Positions 32,187 through 40,192 are shown, counted from the first letter of the stretch. The stretch is 42,849 nucleotides of DNA from an uncultured bacterium (GCA_900551245.1 URVC01000038.1:1-42849); one strand, 5' to 3'. Numbers and translations are program-made. The notes: generated by a model not told the origin, from the letters alone.

Positions 32187-34250
32187 TCAGCGGCCGATCT
32201 CTTCGACCGCGTCGACCCGGTACCGGCCGGAGAGGGAGGCTGAGGCGGTGCCGTCGGCGCGCACCTCGCCCCAGTGCTCCGGATCGTTCTCCCAGCTGAA
32301 GCTCCAGCCGTCGTCGGCGTAGAGCCGGGCGGGCCGGGGCGCTTTGCCGTAAAGGCGCAACACCAGATGGTAGACCATGCCGTCGGTGACGTGGGTGACC
32401 GGCCGGGCGACCGGAACGATCGAATTTTCGCGCACCAGAATCGGCAGTGTCTCCTCGTCCGGGCGGAGGGTGACTTCGCCCTGGAACAGCTCACCGGTGT
32501 AGTAGTTGCGCCAGCCGCCTTCCGGGAGCGGGACGGTGCGCTCCTCCTCGTCGGCGGTGAAGGGGATGCAGAGCAGATTCTCCCCGGCCATCCACGCCTG
32601 ATCGACCTCCCGCAGCCGGGGATCCTCCGGCCACTCCATCGCGAGCGCGCGGAACGGCGGAATCCCCCGGAAATGGTAGTCGGCGAAGGCGGCGTAGAGG
32701 CAGGGAATGAATCCCATGCGAAGTTCCAGAATCTTCCGGGTGAGCGTTTTGAGCCGGAGCTGTTCCGCCTCGGGGAGGAATTCCCCCGCGAGGTTGCGTT
32801 CGCGGACCAGCTGCCGCCACGGCGGGTGGGGCATCGACCAGATGTTCATCAGCATCTGCGGCGCGAGCACCATCGCCTGGAGGCGGCGCAGGTAGTCCCG
32901 CGGCGACTTGGCGTGGCGCAGTTCAGGGGTCCAGAGCATGCCGGAGAAGCCGCACCCGGCGACGCCGCGCAGAAAGTCCCGGTGGTCGTAGAGGTCGCTG
33001 TAGAGCACGAAGGGCATCGGCGGGGCGAAGGCGTGCGTATTGCGGACGCTCCCGCAGGTGCGGATTCCGGCGTCACGGCAGGCGTCGAGGATCGTCTGCT
33101 GATAGAGCAGCCCGAAGAGCGAGTGCATCTGTTCGCCGTCGCAGCCGGAGGGGAAGCGGGAACACTCCGGGAACGACCATGGACTGCGGATGAAGTCGGA
33201 GTTGTCGCACTCGTCGAGCTTGAAGGAGCTGATGCCCTGCCGGGTGAACTCCTCCGCGTGATAGTCGCGGAAGAGTTTCGCCGCCTCCGGAATCGTGAAG
33301 TCGGGGACCTCCCCCTGCCACACCTCGAATTCGCCTGCATACTCCGCCATCGGTTCGTAGAGCGGCGAGGTGGGGTGGAGAAAGGCGTGTTCCCAGAGGT
33401 TGACCCGGAATCCGGCGTCGCGCAGGGAGCGTATCAGCTCCCGGCGGTGCGGAAAACGCTCCTCGCTCCAGCACAGCGAACAGGAGTAGGCATGCGACTG
33501 CCAGCCCGGTTCCAGCCCGAGCACGTCGCAGGGAATCTTCTCCTCGCGCAGTTCGCGGGCGAGTCCGGCCACTCCGGCTTCGGTGGCGGTGCCGCAGGCG
33601 CGGTACCAGTTGCCGAGGCTCCACTCCGGCACCAGACAGCCGCCGCCGCAGAAGAGCACGTAACGGCGCACCGCGTCGAGCAGCGTGGGGCCGCTGAAGA
33701 GGTAGAGTGTGACGCCGCGGGCGGCGGGAACCTCGGCGATGACCGGGGCCGTCGCGCCGGATGAGGCGTAAAGTTCCTCCTCGGTGAGCTTGATGTCACC
33801 GGCGGAGGCGGCGGCTTTCCGGCGGGAGAAGGGGAGGTTTCCTCCGGTGTAGAATGTCGCGTAGCGGGCGGTATCCAGCAGGACGCCGTACCCGGCGGTG
33901 GAGAAGTAGAGCGGTGCGGGCGCGTGGCTGTCGCCGGTGTCGGCGACCGGGTCGCTGTTGACCCGGAGCGTCCGTTTCTTCCCGGTCTGGCGCAGGCTTT
34001 TAAGCTGGAGTCCGAAGCCGTAGAGATCCTCGCCCGGCCGGAGCGGCAGTTCGAGGCGGCAGCCGCGGGCGGAGACGGTGAAGCGGATCTCGTCAAGAGG
34101 GAACGGGGCGGTCTCCGGTTCCGGCAGTTCGGCGATCGCGTCGGCGAGCGGCGCTTTCCGGTAGGGCTGGGCGGAGGGGACGCAATCTTCCGGTTCGCCG
34201 AAGGTGAGCTTTCGGATACCGGGAAACGGAATTTCGCAATGCATTGCCAT
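32187..34250 (-). CDS. GH31 family glycosidase
   Basis: A 687-residue TIM-barrel glycosidase that would release an alpha-linked sugar. An N-terminal beta-sandwich (about 1-180, LYGFGLQLKSL) precedes the barrel (WSLGNWYR, LGLEPGWQS). The nucleophile is Asp346 in FKLDECD; the acid/base is probably Asp422 (or Asp419) in YSDLYDHRDFLRG. GFSGMLWTPE and a C-terminal beta domain follow (IPILVREN-type region). No signal peptide is seen, so it may act on imported oligosaccharides. AGGAG lies nine bases before the start. It is divergent from an AraC regulator. Confidence 0.87.
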   Translation of the reverse strand: MAMHCEIPFPGIRKLTFGEPEDCVPSAQPYRKAPLADAIAELPEPETAPFPLDEIRFTVSARGCRLELPLRPGEDLYGFGLQLKSLRQTGKKRTLRVNSDPVADTGDSHAPAPLYFSTAGYGVLLDTARYATFYTGGNLPFSRRKAAASAGDIKLTEEELYASSGATAPVIAEVPAARGVTLYLFSGPTLLDAVRRYVLFCGGGCLVPEWSLGNWYRACGTATEAGVAGLARELREEKIPCDVLGLEPGWQSHAYSCSLCWSEERFPHRRELIRSLRDAGFRVNLWEHAFLHPTSPLYEPMAEYAGEFEVWQGEVPDFTIPEAAKLFRDYHAEEFTRQGISSFKLDECDNSDFIRSPWSFPECSRFPSGCDGEQMHSLFGLLYQQTILDACRDAGIRTCGSVRNTHAFAPPMPFVLYSDLYDHRDFLRGVAGCGFSGMLWTPELRHAKSPRDYLRRLQAMVLAPQMLMNIWSMPHPPWRQLVRERNLAGEFLPEAEQLRLKTLTRKILELRMGFIPCLYAAFADYHFRGIPPFRALAMEWPEDPRLREVDQAWMAGENLLCIPFTADEEERTVPLPEGGWRNYYTGELFQGEVTLRPDEETLPILVRENSIVPVARPVTHVTDGMVYHLVLRLYGKAPRPARLYADDGWSFSWENDPEHWGEVRADGTASASLSGRYRVDAVEEIGR

Positions 34251-34283
34251 GAGGGATCGACTCCTGTGTTTCTGTTTTTTTTC

Positions 34284-34331
34284 AATATATCACCGGGGAT
34301 GGCTTGAAACAACTGTTTCCCGTGATAAAAT
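34284..34331. promoter_or_regulatory. Divergent GH31/AraC promoters with shared palindrome
   Basis: Minus-strand promoter for GH31: -35 TTGTTT (34307-34312), 17-base spacer, -10 TATATT (34284-34289, extended by TGA). Plus-strand promoter for araC: -35 TTGAAA (34304-34309), 16-base spacer, -10 TAAAAT (34326-34331). Both -35 boxes overlap the dyad GAAACAACTGTTTC (34306-34319), a plausible binding site for the AraC protein. Confidence 0.6.
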
Positions 34332-34368
34332 ATGCATGGAACAACCAGATTGAATATGGATTTCGACC

Positions 34369-35256
34369 ATGGCGGCGGAACAGAGCAATCACGCAAAACA
34401 TCGGTATCATCATGAGGGGGATTATTTTGCGGCCCGGATTCGCTCTTCCGGCAGCCGGAATTTCATGGAGGGCGATTTCTATCCATTCTATCCGTTTACG
34501 GTGGAGGAGGCGCACCGCACCAACCGGTTTCTGTTCCGGGAGGAGTTCTGCCGGTTCATGATCGTCTCTCTGGTGCTGGAAGGGCGGCTGATGTACCGGC
34601 ATGGAGAGCACAAATATCTGCTGGAACCGGGGATGGTGCTGTTGATTCCGCCGGGGACAAGTTACTCGTTCGACACCTTTTCCACCGGGGGCTACCGCAA
34701 ACTGGTCGTCGAGTTCGCCGGTCCTCACCTGGAATCGATCTGCACCACGTTGGGATTGGATCGCTTCACCATGCAGTATGTCGGGGAGCCTGCGCCGCTC
34801 TTGGAGAGTATCGACACGATGAGGTCTCTGCTCGAACGCAGAGATAAAGAGGAAATTCCGGAACTGCTCGCCGCCGGATACAAGTTTCTGCTCCAGCTCT
34901 CCGGCAATCTGCGCAGCCGCCGTCGGAACGCACCCTTGCTGGCGCAGGCGCAACAGAAGCTGGAATCTGCACTCGACCAACCGCTGGAGATGAAGGAGGT
35001 CGCCGCCGAACTGGGGATGAGCCTCACCAACCTCAATCGGATTTTCCGGGAGGAACTGCACATTTCGCCGCAGAAGTATCGAAATACCTGCCGGGTGGAG
35101 CAGGCACGAGAACTGCTCTGGCACACGGATCTCTCCATCAAGGAGATCGCTGCGAAACTCGGGTATTGCAATCAGTTCTATTTTTCCCAGGAATTCCGGC
35201 GCTACACCGATCAGACGCCGACCGCCTTCCGCCGGGAATGCCGCCGGCCCTCCTGA
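34369..35256 (+). CDS. AraC-family transcriptional regulator
   Basis: 295 residues. An N-terminal cupin-like ligand domain (about 50-130, with LLEPGMVLLIPPGTSYSF) is followed by a two-part AraC helix-turn-helix (about 200-290): PLEMKEVAAELGMSLTNLNR and DLSIKEIAAKLGYCNQFYFS, then RRYTDQTPTAFRR. It likely senses a sugar and activates the divergent GH31 gene. Confidence 0.92.
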   Translation: MAAEQSNHAKHRYHHEGDYFAARIRSSGSRNFMEGDFYPFYPFTVEEAHRTNRFLFREEFCRFMIVSLVLEGRLMYRHGEHKYLLEPGMVLLIPPGTSYSFDTFSTGGYRKLVVEFAGPHLESICTTLGLDRFTMQYVGEPAPLLESIDTMRSLLERRDKEEIPELLAAGYKFLLQLSGNLRSRRRNAPLLAQAQQKLESALDQPLEMKEVAAELGMSLTNLNRIFREELHISPQKYRNTCRVEQARELLWHTDLSIKEIAAKLGYCNQFYFSQEFRRYTDQTPTAFRRECRRPS

Positions 35257-35259
35257 CGG

Positions 35260-36123
35260 TCACAGTTCAACGGGGAGGGGGCCGGGGCCGTTCCGGTCGA
35301 GCGTGCCGGAGGCGAGTTCGCATTCGAGCTCCCGGCACAGCCGCTCCCGGTCCTGCGGAAGCCTGCCGGAGAGCGGCACCGGGTTCGAGGTGTGATTGGC
35401 CCGGAACACGGTGTGGTCAAGCTCCAGACGTTTGATGAGTTCGTGCAGCTCCTCCACCGCCTCCAGCTCCGTCACCGGTTCGAAGCCGGGCGGAAACGGC
35501 AGGCCGGGAATCGGGATGAACCGCAGAGCCGAAAGCAGTCTCGGCTGCATCCGGTTGAGGGCGGCGGCGGTCCGTTCGATGTGCGGTTGACGCAGGGCGC
35601 GTCCGCCGAGGCCGATGAGCACCATCACCGAAAGGCGCAGACCGGCCGCCTGTGCCCGGAGCACCGCTTCGATCATCCCTTCGACCTGTTCGGTTTTGCC
35701 GAAGAGATCGAGCACCTCCTGCGAACCGCTTTCGAGCCCGAGGTAGAGGGTGTGGAGCCGGAGCCGGCGCAGGGCGGCGAGTTCCTTGCCGGTTCTGTTC
35801 TGAATCGAACTGCCGTTGGCGTAACTGCCGACCCGCGCCAGCGAGGGGAAGGCGCGATTCAGAGCTTCCAGATACCGTTTCAGCCGGTCGAAGGGGAGCG
35901 CCATGCAGTCGCCGTCGGCGAGAAAGACCCGCGCGGTCCCGGGATAGCGGCGCCCCGCGTCGGCGATTTCGGCCAGAATCTCCTCCTCCGGGCGGAGCCG
36001 GTAGCGGACACGCTTGTACATGCCGCAGAAACGGCAGCGGTTGTGCGGACAGCCGTACGCCACCTGAAAGATCAGGCTCCCGGCCTCCGCGGGGGGCCGG
36101 AACAGCGGTTCCTGATAGTTCAC
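35260..36123 (-). CDS. Radical SAM protein
   Basis: 287 residues. The iron-sulfur cluster motif is C-x4-C-x2-C, read as YGCPHNRCRFCGMYK, a spacing known in an Elp3/HemN-like subgroup and different from the usual C-x3-C-x2-C. The GLESGSQEVL stretch is a typical SAM-contacting strand. The substrate is not known. Translation probably starts at a GTG (36121-36123) that overlaps the TGA stop of the macro-domain gene; an apparent upstream extension runs through that gene in another frame and is not real. It ends convergent with araC, three bases away. Confidence 0.83.
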   Translation of the reverse strand: MNYQEPLFRPPAEAGSLIFQVAYGCPHNRCRFCGMYKRVRYRLRPEEEILAEIADAGRRYPGTARVFLADGDCMALPFDRLKRYLEALNRAFPSLARVGSYANGSSIQNRTGKELAALRRLRLHTLYLGLESGSQEVLDLFGKTEQVEGMIEAVLRAQAAGLRLSVMVLIGLGGRALRQPHIERTAAALNRMQPRLLSALRFIPIPGLPFPPGFEPVTELEAVEELHELIKRLELDHTVFRANHTSNPVPLSGRLPQDRERLCRELECELASGTLDRNGPGPLPVEL

Positions 36124-36626
36124 GCTTCCTGCCGCTCCAGAAGTTCCCGGTAGATGGCGAGTGCTCCGGCGCTGAAACAGCAGAAGATCACCTCTTCCGG
36201 CAGGGGACCGGACCACTCCCGCGCCGCGGTGACGGCGATCTCCGCCGCCGCCCGGGCCGGGTAGTGGTAGACGCCGGTGCTGATGCAGGGGAAGGCGATG
36301 GAGCGGCATCCCGCCTCCGCCGCCAGAAGCAGAGAATTGTTGTAGCAGTTGCGGAGAAGTTCCGGTTCGTTTCGGTCTCCGCCGTGCCACACCGGTCCGG
36401 GGGTGTGGATGACGAATCTTGCTGGGAGCCGGAAGCCCGGGGTGATTCTCGCCTCGCCGGTCCGGCAGCCGCCGAATTTGCGGCACGCCTCCAGAAGTTC
36501 CGGCCCGGCGGCCCGGTGAATGGCGCCGTCCACGCCGCCGCCGCCGAGCAGCGAACAGTTCGCCGCGTTGACGATGGCGTCGACCGCCAGAGTTGTGATG
36601 TCGCCTTCGATTGCCCGGATCATCAT
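36120..36626 (-). CDS. Macro-domain protein (ADP-ribosyl hydrolase-like)
   Basis: 168 residues from the ATG at 36626, which has GGGAGGA upstream. It shows the MacroD/YmdB-type marks NAANCSLLGGGGVDGAIHRA, GEARITPGFRLP and CISTGVYHYP. Members remove ADP-ribose from proteins or nucleic acids or hydrolyse O-acetyl-ADP-ribose. The GTGA overlap with the radical SAM gene implies coupled expression. Cytoplasmic; partner or substrate unknown. Confidence 0.92.
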   Translation of the reverse strand: MMIRAIEGDITTLAVDAIVNAANCSLLGGGGVDGAIHRAAGPELLEACRKFGGCRTGEARITPGFRLPARFVIHTPGPVWHGGDRNEPELLRNCYNNSLLLAAEAGCRSIAFPCISTGVYHYPARAAAEIAVTAAREWSGPLPEEVIFCCFSAGALAIYRELLERQEA

Positions 36627-36663
36627 AGGTCGTCCTCCCGTTGGAATCTTTGATCGCCGGTGT

Positions 36664-36692
36664 AATATATCACGGGAACGGGCCGGTTTCCA
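36664..36692 (-). promoter_or_regulatory. Promoter of the macro/radical SAM pair
   Basis: Minus strand: -35 TGGAAA (36687-36692), 17-base spacer, -10 TATATT (36664-36669) extended by TGA, about 40 bases before the macro-domain start. Confidence 0.55.
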
Positions 36693-36758
36693 TCGCGGAT
36701 CCCATGAGTTCTCTCTCGGTGAGAGGGCCGGTGCGGGGGAGTCGGAAGCGGCAGGCAG

Positions 36759-36799
36759 AAAAAAGCTCCGGGGAAGGGTGGAATCCCGTTCCCCGGAGC
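36759..36799 (-). terminator. Terminator of the chagasin-like gene
   Basis: Minus strand: 11-bp stem GCTCCGGGGAA (36789-36799 and 36765-36775 as arms) followed by TTTTTT (36759-36764). It isolates the secreted-protein gene from the macro-domain gene downstream. Confidence 0.87.
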
Positions 36800-36827
36800 G
36801 TTGTTTCAATCCGGATGCTCCGCCGCT

Positions 36828-37802
36828 TCAGCGGACGGTGAAGAGGACGCGGAAGGTTTTCCCGTCCGGCCGGGTGAAGACCACCGTGGTGGTGCCGGGG
36901 GCAACCCCCTTGAGGTCGATTTCCGCCTTGTCGTAGCGGAAGGGCCAGACGCCGCCGCGATCGTGCTCCATCTCGACCCGGCAGATGTTCGGATCGTAGC
37001 TGGAGATGGCCCAGTACAGGCCCTCCGACGCCTCCTCTTCAAGCTCGAAGTCGATCTCTCCCCGGAGCGGCACTGTGGCCTGACAGGTGAGGTCGACGAG
37101 GCGGCCGAGCGAATAGAGCTTATTCTGAATCAGCATCTGCGCCGGGGCCGCCGCTGTCAACGCAGCCTGCGTGGTCGCGACAGCAGTCTGTGCGGTTGCG
37201 GCGGCAGCCTGTGTGGTCACGGCGGAGGCGGGCGGCACGACCACTTGAGCCGCGGCGGGAACCGGGGCTCCGGCCGGAGCGGCATGGGTCCGCTTGAACT
37301 CCGCTTCCACATCCTGGAACGTCACTGCCGCGCCCTTTTCGGCGGTCAGGACGATTCGGACGAATTTGACGTCGGGGTTCGTGATGTTGAAGTAGTTTTT
37401 GGTCTTGCTCCAGAAGGGGGAAGCCTGATAGGACTGCGCGCTGCCGGGCAGCGGATTCTTCGCGCCGTCGAATGCGGCAAATCCGACTGTGGCGACGCCG
37501 GAGCCCTTCACTTCGGATTCAATCTTGAGCAGGTTGCCGGCGACAGGGTGGAAGTCTGAAAGGACCGATTTCGCACTCTGAGCGGAGGCGTTCACTTCAA
37601 TGCCGAATTCATCGAAGTCGTTGCCGCGGACGATTTTCGTCGAGCCGTTTCCGTTGGAGACCATCCAGCCGGGAGCGGTGGCGGCATTGGCGGCGGCGCC
37701 GCGGAAATCGCCGTTGATTCTGAGATCGACGTCATCATCGGCGAACGTGGGCAGGGTGCAGATTGCACCCAGCGTGGCAAAAAGCAGAAATTTCTGGATC
37801 AT
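36828..37802 (-). CDS. Secreted protein with chagasin-like C-terminal domain
   Basis: 324 residues with a signal peptide (FLLFATLGAICTLPTFA). Residues about 25-170 look like a beta-sandwich carbohydrate-binding-type domain (INGDFRGAA, APGWMVSNGN, VTFQDVEAEF). An Ala/Thr/Gln-rich linker (about 175-225, with TTQAAAATAQTA repeats) leads to a C-terminal domain of about 100 residues with the strand pattern of I42/chagasin cysteine protease inhibitors (VDLTCQATVPLRGEIDFELE; GVAPGTTTVVFTRPDGK). So it may protect the cell surface from proteases, but the assignment is tentative. It has its own promoter and terminator. Confidence 0.6.
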   Translation of the reverse strand: MIQKFLLFATLGAICTLPTFADDDVDLRINGDFRGAAANAATAPGWMVSNGNGSTKIVRGNDFDEFGIEVNASAQSAKSVLSDFHPVAGNLLKIESEVKGSGVATVGFAAFDGAKNPLPGSAQSYQASPFWSKTKNYFNITNPDVKFVRIVLTAEKGAAVTFQDVEAEFKRTHAAPAGAPVPAAAQVVVPPASAVTTQAAAATAQTAVATTQAALTAAAPAQMLIQNKLYSLGRLVDLTCQATVPLRGEIDFELEEEASEGLYWAISSYDPNICRVEMEHDRGGVWPFRYDKAEIDLKGVAPGTTTVVFTRPDGKTFRVLFTVR

Positions 37803-37865
37803 TGTTTTTTCTCCCGATCGTTTTCCCGGTCGCGCCGGGGTATTTGGAAATTGATAACTATTGTT

Positions 37866-37911
37866 ACTATATACCTGAAATTCTGAAATTGCAAGAGGTA
37901 AATTTCAGAAT
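37866..37911 (-). promoter_or_regulatory. Promoter of the chagasin-like gene with 11-bp inverted repeat
   Basis: Minus strand: -35 TTGCAA (37889-37894), 17-base spacer, -10 TATAGT (37866-37871). An inverted repeat ATTCTGAAATT (37880-37890) / AATTTCAGAAT (37901-37911) with a 10-base gap flanks the -35 and may be an operator. Confidence 0.55.
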
Positions 37912-38201
37912 GGTGTCAATGTTCCGGTTGTTGTGGGAGGAGGCAAAAATCCGGGGGGCTGACAAAACGGGAATGCGGGCCGGCGTTTTCCTGCTCCATT
38001 TTTGATAGATCATCTCGCAGAGGCGGAACCCGGCCCGGCAGAATTTTTTGCCACCGGACCGGGTTGATTGCAGTCTAACGTGCAGCTGAAGTTTTGCAGC
38101 AGATTCGGACACGGTATTCCATTCCCGGCAGACAGTTTGCGGAAAAAGCCGGGAAGAGTTGATTGAAATTAAAAAATTTATAAATCCGATTGTATCTTGT
38201 A
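37912..38201. other. Intergenic stretch, no gene seen
   Basis: The gap 37803-38284 is AT-rich at both ends, unlike the surrounding genes. Besides the two promoters it contains a GC-rich foldback (AACCCGG 38027-38033 with CCGGGTT 38059-38065) and no T tract. A 118-codon minus-strand frame here has no ribosome site or recognisable content. I see nothing else. Confidence 0.4.
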
Positions 38202-38229
38202 TTGCAAAGTTTTTGAAGTACATTATGAT
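38202..38229 (+). promoter_or_regulatory. Promoter of the DUF4041/GIY-YIG gene
   Basis: -35 TTGCAA (38202-38207), 16-base spacer, -10 TATGAT (38224-38229), about 55 bases before the start codon. Confidence 0.5.
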
Positions 38230-38284
38230 AATGAAATATGACCGTTGGAAAACGGATGGTTGTGAACCGATCGGGGGAATTGAA

Positions 38285-39664
38285 ATGGTTGTGCTGTTTG
38301 TCCTGCTTTTTGCAATTTTGATGGCATCTTTATTTGGTGGTTCAATTTATGTTCTTCTTGAGAAGCTCAAGGCGATTCGTCAGTTGAAACAGGAGCTGGC
38401 GGAGGCACGGGAACGGCTGGAGCCGGCAGAACAGATCCAGCGGGATGCGGGGCGGATTGTCCAGGAGGCAAAAGAGCGGGCCGATGCCATCCTGCAGGCC
38501 GGGCGGGAGCAGGAGGTCGCTCAGACACGCGTTCTGGAAGAACTTGAGACGAAACTGCGGGAAGAGCGTTCCGTGACGGAAGATTTGGCGGAACGGGCGA
38601 AATCCCTCCGCAAGACGCTGTCGAGTCTGTCGGAAGAGATCAAACTCTGCGATTTGAATTTCTACACACCGCATTACAACTTTGAACGGTCGCTGGACTA
38701 TGAACGGGCGTTGAGCAAAAACCGGGACGAACAGAAGAAACTGATCCAGACAGGACGGGCGGTGGTGGCGGAACCGAGCGTCCATTGTGATAAGAAGCTG
38801 GGGAAACTGCTTGTCCGGCTGCTGGTTCGTGCTTTCAACAGTGAATGCGATCTCCTGATCGAGAAGGTGGACTATAAAAATATCGTCATTTTCGAAAATC
38901 GACTGAACAACTCGTTTACGCAGCTCAATAAATTGACGTTGCATTACGATGTCATGATTACGCCGGAATTTCTGAATCTGAAACTCGCGGAACTGCGAAT
39001 TTATCATGAATTTCAGGAGAAGAAACAGGCTGAGGCGGAGGAACAGCGGCAGATCCGGGAAATTATGCGCGAGGAGATCCGGGCGGAACGGGAGATGGAG
39101 AAGGCCAAGGCCGAGGCGGAAAAGGAGGAGCGGAAATATCAGGCGCTGCTGGATAAGATCATGGAAGCCGCCCGAAAGGCACAGGGGGCGGAGCTCGACC
39201 GCATGAATGCCCAGATTGCGGTTCTGCAGCAGCAGCTGGAGGAGGCGAAGGCGAAGGAGCGGGCGATCAGTCAGGCGCAGCAGACCAAGGCCGGTTATGT
39301 GTATGTGATTTCCAACGTCGGCTCGTTCGGCGAAAATGTATTCAAGATCGGCATGACGCGGCGGCTGGAACCGCAGGAGCGGGTGGATGAACTCGGGGAT
39401 GCGTCGGTCCCGTTCCAGTTTGATGTGCATGCGATGATCTACTATGAGAACGCTCCGGAGCTGGAAAATAAACTGCATCAGAGGTTCGAGGCGAACCGGG
39501 TCAACAAGATCAACCCCCGCAAGGAGTTTTTCCGCGTTTCACTGGATGAGATCGAGGAGGCGGCCCGGCAGTACAAGGCGGATATCACCTTTACCCGGAT
39601 TGCCGAGGCGAAGGAGTACCGTCAGACGCTGGCGTTGGAACAGGAGAGGGCGCGCACCGCCTGA
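38285..39664 (+). CDS. Membrane-anchored DUF4041/GIY-YIG nuclease, SNIPE-like anti-phage protein
   Basis: 459 residues from the ATG at 38285 (GGGGGA six bases upstream). Residues 1-25 form one membrane helix (VVLFVLLFAILMASLFGG), followed by a coiled coil to about 125, a DUF4041 domain (about 125-260; FNSECDLLIEKVDYKNIV, LNLKLAELRIYHEFQEKKQ), a charged coiled coil to about 330, and a C-terminal GIY-YIG nuclease of the Mug113/T5orf172 kind: GYVYV (337-341), FKIGMTRR (353-360), RVDEL, metal-ligand Glu in ELENKLHQRF (Glu394 or Glu392) and NPRKEFF. This architecture matches SNIPE, a membrane nuclease reported to cut phage DNA during entry. It is a single gene with no toxin or regulator beside it; the AT-rich upstream DNA hints at acquisition by transfer. 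Confidence 0.85.
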   Translation: MVVLFVLLFAILMASLFGGSIYVLLEKLKAIRQLKQELAEARERLEPAEQIQRDAGRIVQEAKERADAILQAGREQEVAQTRVLEELETKLREERSVTEDLAERAKSLRKTLSSLSEEIKLCDLNFYTPHYNFERSLDYERALSKNRDEQKKLIQTGRAVVAEPSVHCDKKLGKLLVRLLVRAFNSECDLLIEKVDYKNIVIFENRLNNSFTQLNKLTLHYDVMITPEFLNLKLAELRIYHEFQEKKQAEAEEQRQIREIMREEIRAEREMEKAKAEAEKEERKYQALLDKIMEAARKAQGAELDRMNAQIAVLQQQLEEAKAKERAISQAQQTKAGYVYVISNVGSFGENVFKIGMTRRLEPQERVDELGDASVPFQFDVHAMIYYENAPELENKLHQRFEANRVNKINPRKEFFRVSLDEIEEAARQYKADITFTRIAEAKEYRQTLALEQERARTA

Positions 39665-39719
39665 AGAGCGCCGGTATTGCAACGGCCGCTGAATCCCGCG
39701 GGATAATTTTCGGAATCGG

Positions 39720-39748
39720 CTTTCATTTTTGCCGAATCATGCTATATT
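39720..39748 (+). promoter_or_regulatory. Promoter of trxA
   Basis: -10 TATATT (39743-39748) preceded by TGC, an extended -10; the -35 CTTTCA (39720-39725) is weak. It is 60 bases before trxA. Confidence 0.45.
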
Positions 39749-39809
39749 TATTTCGAAAAGAGTGCCGTCCGAGGAGGGCGGCCGTGCAATTGTGAAGGAG
39801 GATACAAGT

Positions 39810-40124
39810 ATGGCGACGATCAAAGATCTCAACGCGGCGAATTTCGAGGAAACGATCGGTTCCGGCACCGTGCTGGTCGATTTCTGGGCTCCGTGGTGCA
39901 ATCCCTGCCGGATGCTCGGGACCATTCTCGAACAGGTCGCGAAGGAAGCCGCCGACGATGTCGTCATCGGCAAGGTCAATATCGATGACAACAAGGAACT
40001 TGCCGCGAAGTTTGAAGTGGTCAACATTCCGCGGATGTTCCTGTACAAGGACGGCAAAATCGTTCAGGAGTTCAACGGCGTTCAGAGTAAGCCCAAACTG
40101 CTCGATGCGCTGAAGAACGCGTAA
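39810..40124 (+). CDS. trxA: Thioredoxin
   Basis: A 104-residue cytoplasmic disulfide reductase. The active site reads WCNPC instead of the usual WCGPC (VDFWAPWCNPCRM); the cis-proline motif is NIPRMFLYKDG. GAAGGAGG gives a strong ribosome site before ATG 39810; the open frame upstream of it is not supported. The altered residue between the cysteines should shift the redox potential somewhat. Confidence 0.9.
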   Translation: MATIKDLNAANFEETIGSGTVLVDFWAPWCNPCRMLGTILEQVAKEAADDVVIGKVNIDDNKELAAKFEVVNIPRMFLYKDGKIVQEFNGVQSKPKLLDALKNA

Positions 40125-40145
40125 CCAGGTTTTAAAACCCGATTC

Positions 40146-40173
40146 CGCCCGGGGCCGGCGCTCCGGGCGTTTT
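40146..40173 (+). terminator. Terminator of trxA
   Basis: Stem CGCCCGG (40146-40152) with CCGGGCG (40163-40169), 10-base loop and TTTT. It is moderate in strength, and lies just before queD. Confidence 0.68.
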
Positions 40174-40192
40174 ATCTTTATGAGGTGAATTC

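Noticed and set aside
36124..36486. N-terminal extension of the radical SAM protein
   Set aside because: The extension lies out of frame within the macro-domain gene and is Gly/Arg/Pro-rich without conservation; the GTG overlap gives the likely start.
37867..38223. 118-codon minus-strand gene
   Set aside because: No ribosome site, no recognisable domain, and it overlaps both promoters of this gap.
40125..40192. preQ1 riboswitch before queD
   Set aside because: The 68-base gap is mostly the trxA terminator; no preQ1 aptamer pattern was seen.
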